Assembly: GCA_037349105.1 (NCBI GenBank)
Contig: JAYJMM010000039.1
Location: forward strand, 4,983,501-5,047,500
DNA from: Limnomonas spitsbergensis
Lineage: Eukaryota; Chlorophyta; Chlorophyceae; Chlamydomonadales
Length of the DNA: 64,000 bases
Direction: 5' to 3'
The position numbers and the translations under genes are program-made. Below, one piece after another: positions 62,683 to 64,000 of this stretch. The stretch's first letter is position 1; every line of letters begins with the position of its first letter. The notes beneath the pieces were generated by a model. That model was not told the DNA's origin, made no database searches, and saw only the letters and a list, made by a program, of their open reading frames with translations.

Positions 62683-63019
62683 CTGTTCACATCCTGTGCA
62701 TGCATATTTCCTCTCACACATGAAAGTTTTGGTGTACGCTTTTTGCACAATTGTGCGTATGTGCACAATGCGGGACGCTCCCTGCAGATGTACACTGTGT
62801 GTCACACTTTCCAGTAGTGTGACCTCCCTCCCTAACCTATTTACCTGACCTGTGACAGGGCAGGCTATACACTGTCTGCATGTGTGCATATATACTTGTC
62901 GCACACTTTTTGAATATATACAGATGTACATGTTGCGCACCTTAAAAAGTGTGACCTGCCTCCCTAACATATCAACCCATAGCTTGCCAGTCTGTGGCTG
63001 GACAAAATACGTTGCTGTG

Positions 63020-63057
63020 CAACATCCCTCACTGCCCCAGGTGTTCTCCTTTCTGAC

Positions 63058-63089
<32 letters not shown>

Positions 63090-63350
63090 TCATGCATGTG
63101 CCTCACTGCCTCAGGTGTTCTCCTTTCTAAACACACACACACACAAACCGTGCATGCGCCTCACTGCCCCAGGTGTTCTCCTTTCTGACCCCCCCCCCCC
63201 ACCCACCCACCCACCCACCCCACCCACCCACACACACACACACACTTCATGCATGTGCCTCACTGCCTCAGGTGTTCTCCTTTCTAAACACACACACACA
63301 AACCGTGCATGCGCCTCACTGCCCCAGGTGTTCTCCTTTCTGACCCCCCC

Positions 63351-63381
<31 letters not shown>

Positions 63382-63626
63382 ACACTTCATGCATGTGCCT
63401 CACTGCCTCAGGTGTTCTCCTTTCTACACACACACACACACACACAACCCGTGCATGCGCCTCTCTGCCCCAGGTGTTCTCCTTTCTGACCCCCCCCCCC
63501 CCCCACACACACACACACTTCATGCATGTGCCTCACTGCCTCAGGTGTTCTCCTTTCTTAACACACACACACACACAAACCGTGCATGCGCCTCACTGCC
63601 CCAGGTGTTCTCCTATCTGACCCCCC

Positions 63627-63658
<32 letters not shown>

Positions 63659-63757
63659 TCATGCATGTGCCTCACTGCCTCAGGTGTTCTCCTTTCTTAA
63701 CACACACACACAAACCGTGCATGCGCCTCACTGCACCAGGTGTTCTCCTTTCTGACC

Positions 63758-63788
<31 letters not shown>

Positions 63789-64000
63789 ACACTTCATGCA
63801 TGTGCCTCACTGCCTCAGGTGTTCTCCTTTCTTAACACACACACATAAAAACCGTGCATGCGCCTCACTGCCCCAGGTGTTCTCCTTTCTGCACCCCCCC
63901 CCCCCCCCCCCCCCCCACACACACACACTTCATGCATGTGCCTCACTGCCTCAGGTGTTCTCCTTTCTTAACAGACACACACAAAAACCGTGCATGCGCC
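63020..64000. repeat. Compound poly-C / (CA)n minisatellite
   Basis: Seven dimeric units of 131-157 bases. CACTGCCCCAGGTGTTCTCC then a C run and (CA)n alternate with CACTGCCTCAGGTGTTCTCC then AAACACACA. The array runs off the window. C-run lengths are likely to be unreliable in assembly. Confidence 0.95.

Noticed and set aside
62650..63700. His/Thr/Pro-rich and Val/Cys/Gly-rich frames at the right end
   Set aside because: They come from C runs and (CA)n; homopolymer length alone decides the frame.
1..64000. tRNA, rRNA, riboswitch or bacterial-type operon signals
   Set aside because: None could be recognised by eye. A covariance-model scan (tRNAscan/Infernal) would be needed to exclude small RNA genes.

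Overview
The window looks like nuclear DNA of a green alga. The genes are rich in introns with GT-AG and a few GC-AG borders, interstitial telomere-like repeats are of the plant type (TTTAGGG), one mobile element has the split-repeat architecture known from volvocalean Kangaroo/TOC elements, and the gene set (SWEET sugar transporters, a GFY-type acetate transporter, a longin R-SNARE) fits a chlorophyte. A large repeat-rich prasinophyte genome is possible, but the species cannot be fixed from sequence alone. All real genes here are split, so they were assembled by eye from exon similarity, splice sites and matching intron phases. None has transcript support.

Layout. 1432-5187 (-) SWEET paralogue 1. 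6179-15426 a DIRS-order element of PAT/Kangaroo type that carries only a gag-like frame. 16413-19224 (-) SWEET paralogue 2, with the same seven-exon structure as paralogue 1. 20076-24251 (+) a C39-like cysteine peptidase gene. 25794-27727 (-) a 5'-truncated LINE joined to telomere-like repeats. 28631-33987 (-) a secreted M12-type metallopeptidase gene, probably broken. 34490-35335 a fragment of organelle origin with LAGLIDADG endonuclease remains. 35485-36172 a 217-232 bp tandem repeat. 36665-40860 an inverted, decayed copy of 20290-25600 holding a truncated C39 pseudogene. 42350-43716 (-) a small unrecognised gene. 44032-49563 (+) a complete eight-exon VAMP7-like R-SNARE. 52165-57337 (-) a GPR1/FUN34/YaaH (GFY) acetate transporter. 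57944 to at least 62468 (+) a TruA-type tRNA pseudouridine synthase, whose 3' part is not in view. The right edge is poly-C/CA-rich minisatellite.

Three gene pairs are head to head (SWEET-2/C39, unknown/VAMP7, GFY/TruA), with intergenic gaps of about 850, 315 and 600 bases. The genes belong to separate pathways (sugar efflux, proteolysis, vesicle fusion, acetate transport, tRNA modification) and show no sign of being a cluster with one job.

The most unusual property is structural. Many exon borders, with their splice sites, are followed in the neighbouring intron or 3' flank by one to eight degenerate tandem copies of the exon edge ('exon-edge echoes'). They occur in five of the genes. Most other minisatellites here (79, 33, 37, 17 bp units and others) also lie in introns, and a short dispersed repeat with an AGCTGAATTGTAGCTGAA-like end recurs more than 20 times.
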